From assembly GCF_965228935.1 (NCBI RefSeq), contig NZ_OZ245846.1, positions 2,914,001 to 2,978,000 of the forward strand: a DNA stretch of 64,000 bases, in the 5' to 3' direction. Origin of the DNA: Ulvibacterium sp965228935. GTDB lineage: Bacteria > Bacteroidota > Bacteroidia > Flavobacteriales > Flavobacteriaceae. A program made the translations under genes and the position numbers. The notes beneath the pieces are model-generated. The model made no database searches. It had not been told where the DNA came from and worked only from the letters and a program-made list of their open reading frames with translations. Positions 24,200-34,200 of this stretch are shown piece after piece (position 1 is the first letter of the stretch; each line of letters begins with the position of its first letter).

Positions 24200-25945
24200 A
24201 TGAAAAAAACAATCAAACACTATTTGTACATACCTGTTTTCCTTGCGTGGTCAATGGTTTTGTCCCAAAAACAGAGCGAAGAACTTACCAGCTTCCGGCA
24301 ATCATTTAACAAATTCGCTCCAAAAAAAATGAAAAAACACCATGTGGTCGGAGCAAGTGTGACCATAGTCGTGGACGGTGAAGTTGTGGTGGACAGGGGA
24401 TTCGGTTTTTCCGACTTGGAAAGTGGGGCAAGGGCTAACTTAAAAACCCCATATCCCATAGGATCGGTATCCAAAGTGGTAACCGTAACAGCGGTGCTCA
24501 AACTCTATTCTGATGGCAAGATCGACATCGATAGGCCTTACACCGATTATGTTCCCGATTTTGTAATGAAGAAACACTTTTCTGGCCCAATTGATTTTAC
24601 GGTAAGGCACTTATTATCCCATTATGCAGGTCTGCCTAGGCTTAGGGTCAAAGGGTTTTTGAAGAAGCAACCGCTGCCCTTGGATAGTCTTTTGGCCCAG
24701 AGTCGCAACGAATATCTTATTGCCCCGGCAGGAAAGGTATACCAATATTCGGATTGGGGCGTGGATTTATTGGCTTTATTGGTACAACGGGTAGCTAAGG
24801 TGCCGTACACGGAATTTGTAACTGCAAAGGTATTTAAACCTTTGGGGATGGATTATTCAGGTTTTGGCCCGGTGGACACCAAAGGGTATATGAACGGAAA
24901 AGAAACCCCGACCTATGAATATAGTTGGCCAGGGTCGGACGGGATGTACTCCACCACTTCCGACCTTGCCAAATTATGCCAGGTCTATTTTATTAAAAAT
25001 GATGGCGGCGGCAATGTTTTTTTGAAACCTGAAATAGTAGAGGAAGCCCATACCCTACATTTTGTAGATGCCCCAATGGCGTATGGCACCCAGATAGGTC
25101 TAATGTGGGAAATACAACCGTTTCAAGGGTTCAAAAGGGTTAAGAAAGGTGGAATCCATGAACCATTCTATAGCTATATCTTTTACATTCCCGAGATACG
25201 GGCCGCAGTGATCGTATGCAGCAACTCCAATGCCTCAAGCCGTTTGCACTGGGATATTTGGTCAAAAACATTTGATTTTCTGTCCAAAAGATATGGTTTA
25301 AAAGGGAGTATGCCCCAAATAAAAAGGAAGTCGGGCAAAACAACGTTAACCAATAGCCAAATGAAGGAACTGGGAGGCACGTATAGCACTGATCTTGGTA
25401 TCTTGAACCTGCAACCAGATGGTGAAAAGTTTAATGTAACCCTTGGTCTGCACAAGCAAAAAGGAATTGCTACGATCCATGAAGATAATTTGCTTAAATT
25501 ATCGGTAAAGAAGATAGGAATCAAAATTCATGCAATGGATATTTTTTGGGATAAGGTCGGAAATGAACTTGTGATCGGGGAACAATACGGAAGCGGAAAA
25601 CGGAACATTGGAGGGGCAAAAATCGACAATACCCAGATTCCGCAATCATGGAAAAAGGCCGTCGGAACCTATGAAGTGATCAATTACGATGCGATTGATT
25701 ACCAAACTATTGAAAAAGCGGAGTTGTTAGTGAATGAGTTTGGTGTTTTGGAACTAAGGTACCATGTATCCTATCCCAATACTACGGATTTTCAATTAGG
25801 GCTTTCGCCACTGTCGGATACCTTGGCCATCATCCCGGGTTATAACTTTGATTTTTTTGGTGGAGAAACGATTGAGCTAATCAAAGTAAGAAATGATTTT
25901 GAATTGCGATCTTCAGGCTATAGATTTCAAAGAATCGCGAAATAG
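24200..25945 (+). CDS. Exported serine hydrolase, class C beta-lactamase-like
   Basis: This 581-residue protein has a signal peptide (MKKTIKHYLYIPVFLAWSMVLSQ). The beta-lactamase/transpeptidase-like domain (about 35-380) has the nucleophile in the S-x-x-K motif SVSK (Ser89) and a Tyr motif YQYSDWG in the usual place of Y-x-N. The C-terminal part (about 400-581) is a beta-rich DUF3471-like region. Such proteins act as esterases, D-amino-acid peptidases or unknown hydrolases; resistance is not implied. I chose the ATG at 24200 because the frame upstream lacks a signal peptide. The LytTR gene starts 10 bp after its stop. Confidence 0.85.
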   Translation: MKKTIKHYLYIPVFLAWSMVLSQKQSEELTSFRQSFNKFAPKKMKKHHVVGASVTIVVDGEVVVDRGFGFSDLESGARANLKTPYPIGSVSKVVTVTAVLKLYSDGKIDIDRPYTDYVPDFVMKKHFSGPIDFTVRHLLSHYAGLPRLRVKGFLKKQPLPLDSLLAQSRNEYLIAPAGKVYQYSDWGVDLLALLVQRVAKVPYTEFVTAKVFKPLGMDYSGFGPVDTKGYMNGKETPTYEYSWPGSDGMYSTTSDLAKLCQVYFIKNDGGGNVFLKPEIVEEAHTLHFVDAPMAYGTQIGLMWEIQPFQGFKRVKKGGIHEPFYSYIFYIPEIRAAVIVCSNSNASSRLHWDIWSKTFDFLSKRYGLKGSMPQIKRKSGKTTLTNSQMKELGGTYSTDLGILNLQPDGEKFNVTLGLHKQKGIATIHEDNLLKLSVKKIGIKIHAMDIFWDKVGNELVIGEQYGSGKRNIGGAKIDNTQIPQSWKKAVGTYEVINYDAIDYQTIEKAELLVNEFGVLELRYHVSYPNTTDFQLGLSPLSDTLAIIPGYNFDFFGGETIELIKVRNDFELRSSGYRFQRIAK

Positions 25946-25955
25946 TACTGTAACA

Positions 25956-26792
25956 ATGGCACTGTCCTTCTTTAGACAAGGAAAGCAAGATGTATCGGAA
26001 GCCCAGGAATTGCTTTTTAAATGGCCTTACATAGGACTTATCACCTTTTCCATTACCACGCTCAATTTTTTGATTACCTATAACCTTCGGAGTGCAACCT
26101 TCCAGTATGTATATTTCTACATCATTGATTTGGTGACCACCTACCTGATTATTAGGTTTTATAGCTATGGTATCCGGATCTTGAACAGGAAGGCACCAGT
26201 GCACGGTGATTTTGCGAAAAGGGTTACTTATCAATTTACCTTGCACACCTTGAGCGTGGTCATTTTTAGTATCTTGATCAACGAGTTTTTGGACCACCTC
26301 TTTTTTAAAGGGGAACGTCTTTCCCTTTCCTTTCAATTTTATACACAGGATACGGTATTGGCCGTGGTGTTCACCTTGCTGTTCCATTGCCTGTATTTGG
26401 GACTGTACTTGCTGTCGGTCAAAAAACCGCCTCAGGAAGAGGGTATAAAAAAAATTAAAGTCTTTCAGGGCATGGCCCATAAATTGGTGGATTTAAATAA
26501 AATTATTTGTATTTATACCTCCTTGGGCAACACTTATGTGGTGGATGGTCATTACAATAGGTTTGTGTCCGAAAAGACCTTGGGAGAGTTTGAGGAACTG
26601 GTTTCCGAACGTTTTTTTAGAGCCAATAGGCAGTTTCTGGTCACCATGACGATTATAGATTCATATAAAAGTGCTGGAAATGGCAAAATTGAAATTTTTT
26701 TAAATGCAAACAGTATCGGCGATTTAAATAAAAGCATTTATGTAAGCCGGAGCAAGGCGTCTTCTTTTAGATTATGGTTGAAGAGAGGATAA
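25956..26792 (+). CDS. Membrane-bound LytTR transcriptional regulator
   Basis: This 278-residue protein has four predicted transmembrane helices in the first 150 residues (for example YIGLITFSITTLNFLI) and a LytTR DNA-binding domain (about 175-275) with LVDLNKIICIYTSLGNTYVV and RFFRANRQFLV. No receiver domain is present, so it is likely a one-component regulator that senses a membrane signal. The start at MALSFFRQGK lies 10 bp after the serine hydrolase stop, indicating an operon. Confidence 0.85.
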   Translation: MALSFFRQGKQDVSEAQELLFKWPYIGLITFSITTLNFLITYNLRSATFQYVYFYIIDLVTTYLIIRFYSYGIRILNRKAPVHGDFAKRVTYQFTLHTLSVVIFSILINEFLDHLFFKGERLSLSFQFYTQDTVLAVVFTLLFHCLYLGLYLLSVKKPPQEEGIKKIKVFQGMAHKLVDLNKIICIYTSLGNTYVVDGHYNRFVSEKTLGEFEELVSERFFRANRQFLVTMTIIDSYKSAGNGKIEIFLNANSIGDLNKSIYVSRSKASSFRLWLKRG

Positions 26793-26880
26793 ACATATAA
26801 AAAATAGAATCCACATGGTAATCCCTGCTGCCCGTACAAATAAAGTAAAATCATATCTTGAGCGTTTTAAATCTGAGGTT

Positions 26881-28167
26881 ATGGAAATAAGCACAAAAAA
26901 ATATGGCAATCATTTTCTGATGTTGGGTTTGATGTTCATGGCAATTGCGTGCAAGGAAAGGCCAAAAGGGGATGACATTAAAGAAAAATCAGGGAAAAGA
27001 AGAGTATCGCAAATGGATGCCATGAGCAATTATGAAAGTGACGTTTCCTTTCTAAGAGGGTACATGGAAATTATTGAACTTTCCGATGCAAATGGCCCTG
27101 GAAGGGTTGCTGTTGCACCTTCTTTACAGGGCAGGGTGATGACCAGTACTACCAAATCCGAAAATGGCCCAAGTTTTGGTTGGCTCAATTACCGATTGAT
27201 CGAATCCGGTGAGATCAAGGAACACTTCAATCCAGTAGGAGGGGAGGAGCGTTTTTGGCTGGGGCCGGAAGGCGGTCAATTTTCCATTTACTTTAAACCG
27301 GGCACTTCTTTTGAGTTTGAAAATTGGTATGTACCCAAGGAATTGGATACGGAGCCGTTCGAAGTGACCGATAAAAGCACGAATCAAGTCAGCTTCAAAA
27401 AGCGGATGAGCCTATTGAACTATTCCGGAAATACGTTCGATTTGACTGTTGACCGAACGGTTCGTATGATCGATAAGGACAAAGTTGCCGATGTTTTTGG
27501 AATTGCCTTGGAGAAAGGAATCGAAATGGTAGCGTTTGAGACCGAAAACAAATTGACCAATGTTGGAGACAATACTTGGAACGAGAAAACGGGAATGTTG
27601 TCCATTTGGATTTTGAGCATGCTTAATCCCAGTGAGAATACCCATGTCATCTTGCCCTTTAAAAAAGGCAACGAATCGGAGTTGGGCAAAGTGCTGACGG
27701 ATTATCGGTTCAGTGGGGATAGGATTCCAACAGATCGATTGTCGATACGGGAAGATAAAGGGGTTGTCCTATTTAAAGCGGATGGCCAAAATAGGGGCAA
27801 AATAGGGATATCCCAAAGGCGTGCCCTGCCCATGGCGGCCAGTTACGATGCAAAAAATGAGGTGTTGACATTAGCCTATTTTACCTTGCCCAAAGAAGAA
27901 AAAGGGTATGTAAACTCTTTGTGGGAACTTCAAGATGAACCTTTTGCCGGTGATGCCGTAAACTCTTACAATGATGGCCCGTTGGAGGATGGTACCCAAT
28001 TGGGCCCCTTTTATGAAATTGAGAGCTCCTCACCTGCTGCCGGACTGGGAAAGAATGAATCTTTGATCCATGTCCATGGTACAATCCATTTGCAGGCAGA
28101 GAAGGATAAATTGGAAAAGATAACCAAAGAAGTATTCGATTTAACGTTGAGCGAAATTAAGATCTAA
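26881..28167 (+). CDS. Lipoprotein of DUF6786-like / mutarotase-like family
   Basis: This 428-residue lipoprotein has the lipobox MAIAC. The mature part shows SFGWLNYRLIESGEIKEHFN, GGEERFWLGPEGGQFSIYF and a beta-sandwich pattern resembling aldose-epimerase-like carbohydrate-binding folds; I believe this is the DUF6786 family but could not search. Function is unknown; such proteins often occur in carbohydrate loci. I place the start at MEISTKKYG (26881), which gives a proper lipoprotein signal. The sulfatase gene follows after 100 bp. Confidence 0.65.
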   Translation: MEISTKKYGNHFLMLGLMFMAIACKERPKGDDIKEKSGKRRVSQMDAMSNYESDVSFLRGYMEIIELSDANGPGRVAVAPSLQGRVMTSTTKSENGPSFGWLNYRLIESGEIKEHFNPVGGEERFWLGPEGGQFSIYFKPGTSFEFENWYVPKELDTEPFEVTDKSTNQVSFKKRMSLLNYSGNTFDLTVDRTVRMIDKDKVADVFGIALEKGIEMVAFETENKLTNVGDNTWNEKTGMLSIWILSMLNPSENTHVILPFKKGNESELGKVLTDYRFSGDRIPTDRLSIREDKGVVLFKADGQNRGKIGISQRRALPMAASYDAKNEVLTLAYFTLPKEEKGYVNSLWELQDEPFAGDAVNSYNDGPLEDGTQLGPFYEIESSSPAAGLGKNESLIHVHGTIHLQAEKDKLEKITKEVFDLTLSEIKI

Positions 28168-28267
28168 TAGATGCATCCTTAGGAATATAGTTGTCAAGAT
28201 ACTACATCTTAATGTTTAAATTAATGAATTAAATCATGTAGGGCCTAGTAACCACTTAAAATAGAAT

Positions 28268-29854
28268 ATGAATCAAAAGATATGTAGAATTCAATTAAAA
28301 CTAGGCCTATGCCTAATTGTAATGGCGTTGCTATCCTGTAAGAATTTGCCCGAGCAAGCCAAGGAAACAAGAACTCGACCCAATATCGTAATGATCATGG
28401 TAGACCAGATGCGTTTTGATAGGTTTGGTGCCGTAGGGGATACTGTGATTAAAACCCCTAATATTGACGCCCTGGCCGAAGCGGGCCTGCTGTTCAAAAA
28501 CTCGTATTGTCCCTCCCCTGTATGTGCCCCTTCAAGGGCATCGGTAAAAACCGGGATGTTCCCTCCAGGCAATGGGGTGGTCACCAATTGGGTACCCTTT
28601 AAGGAAAAGGTGACTGATACCGTTAGTATCGACCAGTATTTGCTGCCTAAGAGACTTAAATCACTGGGCTATAAGACGGGATTTGTGGGAAAGTTGCATT
28701 TTGTCCCTGCTGACAGCATGTTTGGATTTGATCATAGGGCACTCAATGATGCGCCCTATTCCGTATATGCCAATGACGATAAAAAATCGGATTATGTAAA
28801 ATGGTTAAGGGAAACCCATTACAAGCACGGTGAAAAAGACATTGTGGAGATATTTGACAGGGACGAAAGGTACTATCCTGACGATATTTATAAATTCGTT
28901 ATGGGAAGCGGCTGGAGGACCGAAGAGCAGCACGATATTCCCTGGACCGCCGAAGAATCCATTGGATTTATCGAAAACAGTGACCCAAATGAGCCATTTT
29001 TTCTTTTCACCTCTTTTTTTGGCCCCCATCAACCTTACTTGGCCCCTGCACCATGGGACACCATGTATAATCCAGATGATATGGAACTCGGACCAAGATT
29101 CTATGCCAATATGGAAGACAGCCCAATATTTAAAGGTAGTCCCTTCGGAAAGCTTTCTAAGAAGTTACGATCTACATGGACTGAACGAAAATACAAGGAG
29201 ACTCTTGCCGCATATTATGGCCAAATCTCCATGATAGATTACTATATGGGCAAAATATTTGACAAATTGAAGGAAAGGGGAATATGGGAAAACACTTGGA
29301 TCGTGTTTTTGGCGGATCATGGCGACTTTAATACCGCTTATGGTACTTTCTTTAAAGGACAGATGTACGATGTAAGCGCCAAGATTCCCTTGATTATAAA
29401 ACCCGCAGAAGGATACATGGATAATGGAATGAGGGAAGAATTAGTTAATTCCCTGGATACCTACGGGACCATATTGGATATTGCTGGAGATAAGGAATGG
29501 GCAAAGCTTCCGGAAATGGAGTCTAGAAGCCTCCTTCCATTTTTTGAGGGAGATGATGATACGCTTCCAATTTGGAGAAACAAGGTGTATTCCATAATCG
29601 GGAAAGATCCTGATAAGAACCTATGTATGTTGCGCTCGGGCAATCTAAAAGTTATTCGTAAAGCAATGGCCGGTGGAGGGGCCGTTTACGAACTCTTCGA
29701 TTTTGACAAAGACCCACTCGAGACCAAGAATGTATGGGACGATCCTGCCTATATGGAGCTTCAGGAAGAGCTTAAGACGGAACTTGATGATTGGTGGAAA
29801 AAGCAAGCCGTACGATATCCTAAAAAAATAGATAACTCTTTCCAGATTCAGTAG
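28268..29854 (+). CDS. Lipoprotein sulfatase (formylglycine-dependent)
   Basis: This 528-residue protein has the lipobox ALLSC, then the sulfatase core PNIVMIMVDQMRFD with the metal-binding Asp pair. The formylglycine motif CAPSR (Cys86) is of the cysteine type and needs an anaerobic-type or FGE maturase outside the window. Further metal ligands lie in WIVFLADHGD. It releases sulfate from a sulfated glycan or ester. The position just upstream of the alpha-mannosidase operon suggests a sulfated mannose-containing polysaccharide as substrate, which is inference. Confidence 0.9.
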   Translation: MNQKICRIQLKLGLCLIVMALLSCKNLPEQAKETRTRPNIVMIMVDQMRFDRFGAVGDTVIKTPNIDALAEAGLLFKNSYCPSPVCAPSRASVKTGMFPPGNGVVTNWVPFKEKVTDTVSIDQYLLPKRLKSLGYKTGFVGKLHFVPADSMFGFDHRALNDAPYSVYANDDKKSDYVKWLRETHYKHGEKDIVEIFDRDERYYPDDIYKFVMGSGWRTEEQHDIPWTAEESIGFIENSDPNEPFFLFTSFFGPHQPYLAPAPWDTMYNPDDMELGPRFYANMEDSPIFKGSPFGKLSKKLRSTWTERKYKETLAAYYGQISMIDYYMGKIFDKLKERGIWENTWIVFLADHGDFNTAYGTFFKGQMYDVSAKIPLIIKPAEGYMDNGMREELVNSLDTYGTILDIAGDKEWAKLPEMESRSLLPFFEGDDDTLPIWRNKVYSIIGKDPDKNLCMLRSGNLKVIRKAMAGGGAVYELFDFDKDPLETKNVWDDPAYMELQEELKTELDDWWKKQAVRYPKKIDNSFQIQ

Positions 29855-30082
29855 TCTGCAATGGAGGACGTTTTTCCTTGAAATTTGGGGTTAACGGACA
29901 GGAAATCCATACTCGCAGGGATTGAAAAGCCGAACAATGTACATAACCAAGATGGAAATTGCTCAAAAACAAAACAACAGTAAAAATATCTTCCACCATT
30001 CTTTTCAACAATGCGTCATTCTAAACGGTCTCTTTTGAACCCAGCTTTACCCAAGGTTTCTTTTTTTTTATGAAAAATAATC

Positions 30083-30112
30083 TTTGATACCCACAAAATT
30101 TTCATACATTTG
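30083..30112 (+). promoter_or_regulatory. Promoter of the lacI-type gene
   Basis: TTTG (30083-30086) and TACATTTG (30105-30112) form an ideal Bacteroidota promoter with an 18-nt spacer. Transcription should start within the operator described next, leaving a leader of about 20 nt. Confidence 0.75.
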
Positions 30113-30117
30113 AATAA

Positions 30118-30139
30118 TTAACTAAATCGGTTTAGTTAA
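30118..30139. promoter_or_regulatory. LacI-type operator O1, in front of lacI
   Basis: The 22-bp near-perfect palindrome is centred on CTAAATCGGTTTAG with TTAA at both ends. It starts 5 bp downstream of the -7 element and ends one base before the TTG start codon, so bound repressor would block its own transcription. The core recurs at 31173 in reverse complement. Confidence 0.85.
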
Positions 30140-30140
30140 A

Positions 30141-31160
30141 TTGAAGAAGATTTTTCTAAAGGATATCGCAGCGGAGTTGAACCTGTCCAAGACAGCGGTT
30201 TCCCTGGTGCTCAACAATAGGGGGGACGAGAACAAAATCAGTAAGGAAACCCAAAAGAGGATTCTGGATTTTGCCCGAGAAAACAACTATCGCCCCAATC
30301 AAATGGCCCGGGGGTTGAGTTTGGGAAAAAGTGAGACCATTGGACTGATCGTGCCCAATATTTCCGATATCTTTTATGCCAGAATCGCCCATCATATTGA
30401 ACTCAGGGCCAAGACGCTTGGATATAACGTTGTATTCAGTAGTTCCAATGAAGATGCCAAGATGGAAAAGGAATTGGTGTATTCCATGTTGAATCGGCAA
30501 GTTGATGGACTCATTATCGCTTCAACTCAGAAAAACAAAGATGAGATCTTAAAATTAAAAAGAGCCAATTTCCCGTTTGTGTTGATTGATAGACATTATC
30601 CGGATGTAAAGACCAACTATGTAATCGTTGATAATTTTGATGGTGCAAAAAATATAACCCAACACTTGTTGGGAAAGGGGAGGAGGGGTATAGGCTTGGT
30701 TACTATAAAAAGTGAATTGGATGCTATGCTACAAAGACGTTTGGGCTATGAAAAAGCGCTTAAGGATTGGGGTCTCAATATCGATACCGGGATACTAAAG
30801 GAATTGGATCCGTTCAGGTATAAATCAGAAATGAAAGGGGCGATCAGGGATATGGTCAACGGAGCAAAGCGTGTGGATGCCCTTGTGTTTACTACCCACT
30901 ATCTGGCCGCCTCCGGGCTAAGGGAACTTAAATTATTGAATGTTCAAGTACCTGATGAAGTGGCCATAATTAGCTTTGATGAGCTTGGCGCCTTTGATTT
31001 GGTAGACCCGCCGATTACTACGAGTAAGCAGCCCGTTGATGATATTGGAAATCTTGCCGTGGAGATTTTGGTCAACGAAATCGAAAAGAAGAATATGAAG
31101 ATTGAAAACCAAAGTGTATTACAAACCCAACTATTGATTCGAAAATCTTGTGGGGTTTAA
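30141..31160 (+). CDS. LacI family transcriptional regulator
   Basis: This 339-residue repressor has the N-terminal LacI helix-turn-helix (about 3-50) in LKDIAAELNLSKTAVSLVLNN, the hinge helix near NQMARGLSLG, and the periplasmic-binding-protein-like ligand domain (about 60-335) with IGLIVPNISDIFYARI. The start codon is TTG; no ATG is available in frame before the HTH. The palindromes in front of this gene and of the GH38 gene are the likely binding sites, so it should control itself and the downstream mannosidase operon in response to a sugar or sugar acid. Confidence 0.92.
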   Translation: MKKIFLKDIAAELNLSKTAVSLVLNNRGDENKISKETQKRILDFARENNYRPNQMARGLSLGKSETIGLIVPNISDIFYARIAHHIELRAKTLGYNVVFSSSNEDAKMEKELVYSMLNRQVDGLIIASTQKNKDEILKLKRANFPFVLIDRHYPDVKTNYVIVDNFDGAKNITQHLLGKGRRGIGLVTIKSELDAMLQRRLGYEKALKDWGLNIDTGILKELDPFRYKSEMKGAIRDMVNGAKRVDALVFTTHYLAASGLRELKLLNVQVPDEVAIISFDELGAFDLVDPPITTSKQPVDDIGNLAVEILVNEIEKKNMKIENQSVLQTQLLIRKSCGV

Positions 31161-31172
31161 ATTTATAAGAAA

Positions 31173-31188
31173 ACTAAACCGATTTAGT
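31173..31188. promoter_or_regulatory. LacI-type operator O2, in front of the GH38 gene
   Basis: ACTAAACCGATTTAGT contains the exact reverse complement of the O1 core. It lies 13 bp past the lacI stop and 19 bp before the GH38 start codon. Confidence 0.8.
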
Positions 31189-31206
31189 CAAACAAAAACT
31201 ATTCTC

Positions 31207-34200
31207 ATGAAACATCAAAGTCGCCATCTGATTCTTAGAAAAGTGTGCTACGTATGCCTTTCTCTTTTTTTAAGCGGCACTGTATTTGCCAATCCGAATG
31301 AACCCATTCCCCTTAAGTCCGATGCGATGTTTTTTCACGAAGGCAACGGAAACGGACATATCCAGGAATTGAACGTAAACCACCGTTTGTACAACATTGG
31401 GAAAAATGACATTGAGGGCTATAAGGAAATGCTCTCCGGATCCGAATTCTTTTTATATCCCTCACTACGGGAAGATATTAATGTATCCATGATTGCACGG
31501 GCCACTACAGGAAAAATGGGCTTTGAGTTTCTTACAGGTGAGGTACCGGAGAATTATACATCGGACAAGGTCACCTTTCTAATGTTGAGCGATATAGACC
31601 TAAACTTAAGGGAATCCTTTGATATTCATGTAAATGACCGACCACTTTTGACCTTTAACTCCAATGAGGATGGAACACTTTCGATTACCGACAATCCCAG
31701 TAATGGCGATGCGGAATATATTCTAGTGAGGAGGGATGGTAACGGTGATGGCATTGGAGTATTCCGATTAACGGTTCCTACTTCCTATGTTCAAAAAGGG
31801 AAAAGTGCCAAAGTAAAATTTAACGGTCATAAAAAGAACTCCAACTGCTGGGTCATGATTTTTAAGGCCACCGATGCTGTAGAGCGAATTAAAAAATCGG
31901 TCTTCACGGAAGCCGCCTTTGTAATCAAACAAAAAAATGAAGTGTTGTATGTAGATGCACCCGAACATTTTTCGGGAAAATCGGTTTACATCATCAGTGA
32001 TGGTAAAAAAAGCAAGCGTAGAACTTTTAAGGCCCAAGGCGAACTTTCCAAAGCATCCTTTACGATCAAAGCACCCAAGAATAGCTTTTCCATTGTCTAT
32101 GACGATACGGAAATTGCAATCGAATTCGAAAACGGCGACGGTACGATGTCCAAGACGGATATCAGGGGAAAATATCTCTACCATCACAGAACCAACTACA
32201 ATAATGGTTGGTTTGCTTCTTTGACCAAATTATACAAACCCGAATTTTTTGAGACTTACGACGATTTTTTTGACAAAAAATATGAGGACGGGTTGGTTTC
32301 CATTATGAATTCAAGCCATCAAGATATTGCCTGGGTAGACCGTCCTGAAGTCTGTATCATTCTCAGGGATACCTTGTTGTTGAGGCCCGTACTCAAGGAT
32401 GCCTTTATCCGGGATGATTACGGTTTTGACATCGAGGATGGACTGATGTTACGGGAATACTTGGAAAGACACCCACAATCCCAGGAGCAATTGACCACGC
32501 TGTTGAACAAGAAGTTAATATCCGTGGGTGCAACCTATAATTGCCCTTATGAGGATATGTATGATGCTGAGGATCAGGTAAGGCAGTTATACTTGGGCAA
32601 AAAATGGGTAAAAAAGACCTTTGGAGGCTATGACTCAAAGGTGTATTGGAATGTGGACGTACCTGGTAAATCATTGCAAACACCTCAGATTCTGAAAAAA
32701 GCCGGAGTGGATTATATGGTAATTAGCCGGCACGCCAAGGGAATGTTCCACTGGGCAAGTCCGGATGGTAGTTCGGTCTTTACCTACTCCCCGGGCCATT
32801 ACGGTAATGATTTACTCTATCTGTCCCGAGACTTGAACAACAAAATGAAGTATGGTGCCGAGCAAGTGTTGTATTGGGAGAAGAATTTTAAGGGAAGTGA
32901 AATTCAGACCCCGTTATTATCAAGTCAGGATATGCTTCCCGCAATCGACTATTCGGACTTTATAGATTCTTGGAATTCCTTTGATTCCCTCAAGGATGAT
33001 AAAGGAGCCGAAAAAGGGGTATTCCTACCAAAAATGGAGCTCATGACCATGGATGAGTTTATGCCTTTGGCGGAGAAAAAGGCGACGCAAGTGGATACCA
33101 TTATGGGGGAACGTCCCAATGTTTGGGTGTATATTCACGGACCGGGCCATCATGATGCGTTGACGGCCAGTAGGGAGGCTTCAAAATTATTGCCTGCTGC
33201 GGAAAAGTTCCTTTCCATTGCGCATATTATCGACCCTAAAAAAATGCAGTATCCGTTCGGGGAATTCGATGAGGCCTGGCAAGCCAAGATTTATCCGGAC
33301 CATGGTTGGGGCGGTCATGATGGGGACATCACCGATAATTTGTTTAAGGAGAACCTCGTAAAATCCAAGACTATGGGTCAAGCCCTTTTGAAAAAAGGTG
33401 TTGATTTCCTTTCCAGTAGGATTAAAAAGAACGAAAAACTAGGTATTCCCATAGTACTGTTCAATAGTCTCTCATGGGAAAGGACCGATCCAGTGACTAC
33501 ATCCGTTAATTTTACCAAAGGGGACATTAAAAATGTGGCTATCCTTACTTCGGACAAGAAAAAAATCCCAACACAAACCAGTAATGCGGAATACTACGAT
33601 GACGGAAGCCTAAAAAGTGCCGAGATTACCTTTATCGCCAAGGACATACCTTCCATAGGCTATGTTACCTATTATCTAAGTGATGCTAAAACAACGGTTG
33701 TTAACGACGGAAAAATAGCGGATACGTCTTCCTACGAAAACCCTTTTTACCAAGTAAGTTTTGAAAAAGGAGGCATAGCGCAGGTGTATGACAAGGAGCT
33801 GAAAAAGGAGCTTTTTACAACGGATAATCTTAAAGTGGGGGATGTTTTTACCTTGCAATCCGTCGGAAATGGTGCCGGTGAATTCGGGGATGTACAACAG
33901 CCCAGTATGGTAGATTTTGATAAGGTGAGTCAACACGATCCAGAATGGGAAATTTTGGAAACCGGCCCCGTCTTTACCAAATACAGATTGGAGCAAAAAA
34001 TACGGCATGCCATTGTAAGACAGGAGGTCACCTTGTATCACGATTTAAAGCGGATGTATTTTGATGTCACGCTTCGCAATTGGACGGGAGAGCTGTACCG
34101 CGAATTTAGAACCGCTTTTCCTGTGAATATGGACAAGGCCGAAATTGCCCATGAAGTCCCTTTCGGAAGGGTACGTGTGGGCAAGGATGAAATTAAGACG

